The position numbers were made by a program, and so were the translations under genes. 15,118 nt of DNA, taken from Comamonadaceae bacterium. GTDB taxonomy: Bacteria; Pseudomonadota; Gammaproteobacteria; Burkholderiales; Burkholderiaceae_C. How positions within the stretch are numbered: the first letter of the stretch is position 1; each line of letters opens with the position of its first letter. Under the pieces are notes generated by a model. It was not told the DNA's origin. It did not search any database and was given only the letters and a program-made list of their open reading frames with translations. The stretch spans positions 1 through 15,118 of the forward strand of contig CANGYC010000026.1 in NCBI GenBank assembly GCA_947457975.1, read 5' to 3'. Positions 14,137 through 15,118 of the stretch are shown piece after piece.

Positions 14137-15118
14137 ATGAACACCTTCCAACGCCCGCCCCAAACGCTGGCCCAGAAGCTGATCGCCAAGGCCAGTGGCC
14201 GCTCGCATGTGGCTCCCGGTGAGATCGTGAACTGCCAGGTCGACCTGGCCATGTTCCACGACTCCTCCGGCCCGCGCCGCTTGAAGCCCATGCTCGAGGA
14301 ACTGGGTGCCCGCCTGTGGGACCCGTCCAAGGTGGTGCTGGTGATGGACCACTACGTGCCCGAACAGGACGATGACTCGCGCCGCATCGTGCGCATCGCC
14401 CGCGACTGGGCCGCCGAGCAGAAGCTGCCGCACGTCTACGACAGCATCGGCATCTGCCATGTGGTGCTGCCGCAAAAAGGGCACCTGCGCCCGGGCATGT
14501 TCTGCGTGGGCGGCGATTCACATTCGCCCACGGGCGGCGCTTTCGGCACCTATATGTTTGGCATCGGCAGCACCGAGATGCTGGGCGTGGTCGTCACCGG
14601 CGAGATTTGGGTGCGCGTGCCGCGCACGCTGCGTATGTGGTGGGATGGCCATCTGCCTGCGGGCCTGACGGCCAAGGACATGGTGCTGCACATGACCGGC
14701 CGCTTCGGCATGAACGGTGGCGACTACCAGGCCGTGGAGTTCTGCGGCCCGGCCGTGCAGGCGCTGTCCATGCAGGAGCGCATGACGCTGTCGAACATGA
14801 GCGCCGAGATGGGCTCCCAGGTGGGCCTGATCGCCCCGGACGAGACCACCCGACAGTGGCTGCGCGGCGTGGGTGTGCCCGATGACCAGATCCACACCGA
14901 AGGCTGGCACACCGACGAGGGCGTGGACGAGACCCAGGCCAGCACCTACCGCTTTGATGCCGCCACGCTCTCGCCCCAGGTGGCGGCGCCCCACAGCCCG
15001 GCCAACACCAAGCCCGTGGGGGAATTCACCCAGGTGCCGGTGCAGGCCGCCTACATTGGTGCCTGCACCGGCGCCAAGCTCGACGACCTGCGGGCAGCGG
15101 CCACCGTGCTGCGCGGCC
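14137..15118 (+). CDS. Aconitase-superfamily dehydratase large subunit (3-isopropylmalate dehydratase/LeuC-like), C-terminus cut by window edge
   Basis: The 327 residues present are roughly three quarters of a LeuC-type large subunit. Landmarks are LAQKLIAKASGR (11-22), VMDHYVP (69-75), GDSHSPTGGAFGTYMFGIGSTE (126-147), MSAEMGSQVGLIAPDE (221-236) and YIGACTGAKLDDLRAA (306-321). Cys310 is the first of three ligands of the [4Fe-4S] cluster. The other two, and the separate small subunit expected downstream, lie outside the window. Standard LeuC proteins have CTNGR-type sequence after the cluster Cys and GDSHTSTHGA at the active site. Here CTGAK and GDSHSPTGGA point to one of the paralogous hydratases (homoaconitase, 2,3-dimethylmalate or maleate hydratase-like) and not leucine synthesis. 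GGAG (14122-14125) lies 11 bases ahead of the ATG. It would hydrate or dehydrate the pathway's carboxylic acid. Confidence 0.88.
   Translation, partial: MNTFQRPPQTLAQKLIAKASGRSHVAPGEIVNCQVDLAMFHDSSGPRRLKPMLEELGARLWDPSKVVLVMDHYVPEQDDDSRRIVRIARDWAAEQKLPHVYDSIGICHVVLPQKGHLRPGMFCVGGDSHSPTGGAFGTYMFGIGSTEMLGVVVTGEIWVRVPRTLRMWWDGHLPAGLTAKDMVLHMTGRFGMNGGDYQAVEFCGPAVQALSMQERMTLSNMSAEMGSQVGLIAPDETTRQWLRGVGVPDDQIHTEGWHTDEGVDETQASTYRFDAATLSPQVAAPHSPANTKPVGEFTQVPVQAAYIGACTGAKLDDLRAAATVLRG

Overview
The window is GC-rich, tightly packed bacterial DNA with no RNA genes, CRISPR array, insertion sequence or phage gene that I can see. Gene families, codon use and the compact Liv-type transporter operon suggest a betaproteobacterium of the Burkholderiales, probably Comamonadaceae. 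This taxonomic reading is inference. Layout: six genes and one edge fragment lie on the minus strand (1-6044), and nine genes lie on the plus strand (6184-15118), the last cut by the window end. Minus unit A (read 3664 down to 1) encodes an N-carbamoylsarcosine-amidase-like hydrolase, two complete NodB-fold (PuuE/allantoinase-like) proteins, a tautomerase/SnoaL fusion and a third NodB-fold protein cut by the window start. Minus unit B (6044 to 3781) encodes a fourth NodB-fold protein and an MmgE/PrpD protein. The plus unit encodes a complete branched-chain-amino-acid-type ABC importer (binding protein, LivH, LivM, LivG, LivF), then an SDR oxidoreductase, a DUF4387 protein, an AtuA-family (DUF1446) protein, a GntR/HutC regulator and an aconitase-superfamily dehydratase large subunit. 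Within each unit most genes overlap by 1-8 bases or lie within about 10 bases of each other, as expected of operons. Regulation: a near-perfect palindrome (core TGTTCTRTCAATAGAACA) occurs twice, once ahead of minus unit A and once in the divergent region between minus unit B and the plus unit. It is therefore placed to control all three units. The GntR/HutC protein encoded in the plus unit is the obvious candidate reader, which would make the cluster one autoregulated regulon. How the genes may work together (inference): the ABC system imports a small, probably nitrogen-containing cyclic compound. PuuE-like NodB-fold enzymes open a cyclic amide, imide or hydantoin ring. The amidase-like enzyme removes the resulting carbamoyl or half-amide nitrogen. 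Tautomerase, PrpD, AtuA/DUF4387, SDR and aconitase-type proteins process the remaining di- or tricarboxylic acid skeleton. I do not recognise this exact gene set as a described pathway. The four NodB-fold paralogs differ at positions that are catalytic in the known family, so they probably do not all perform the same reaction.
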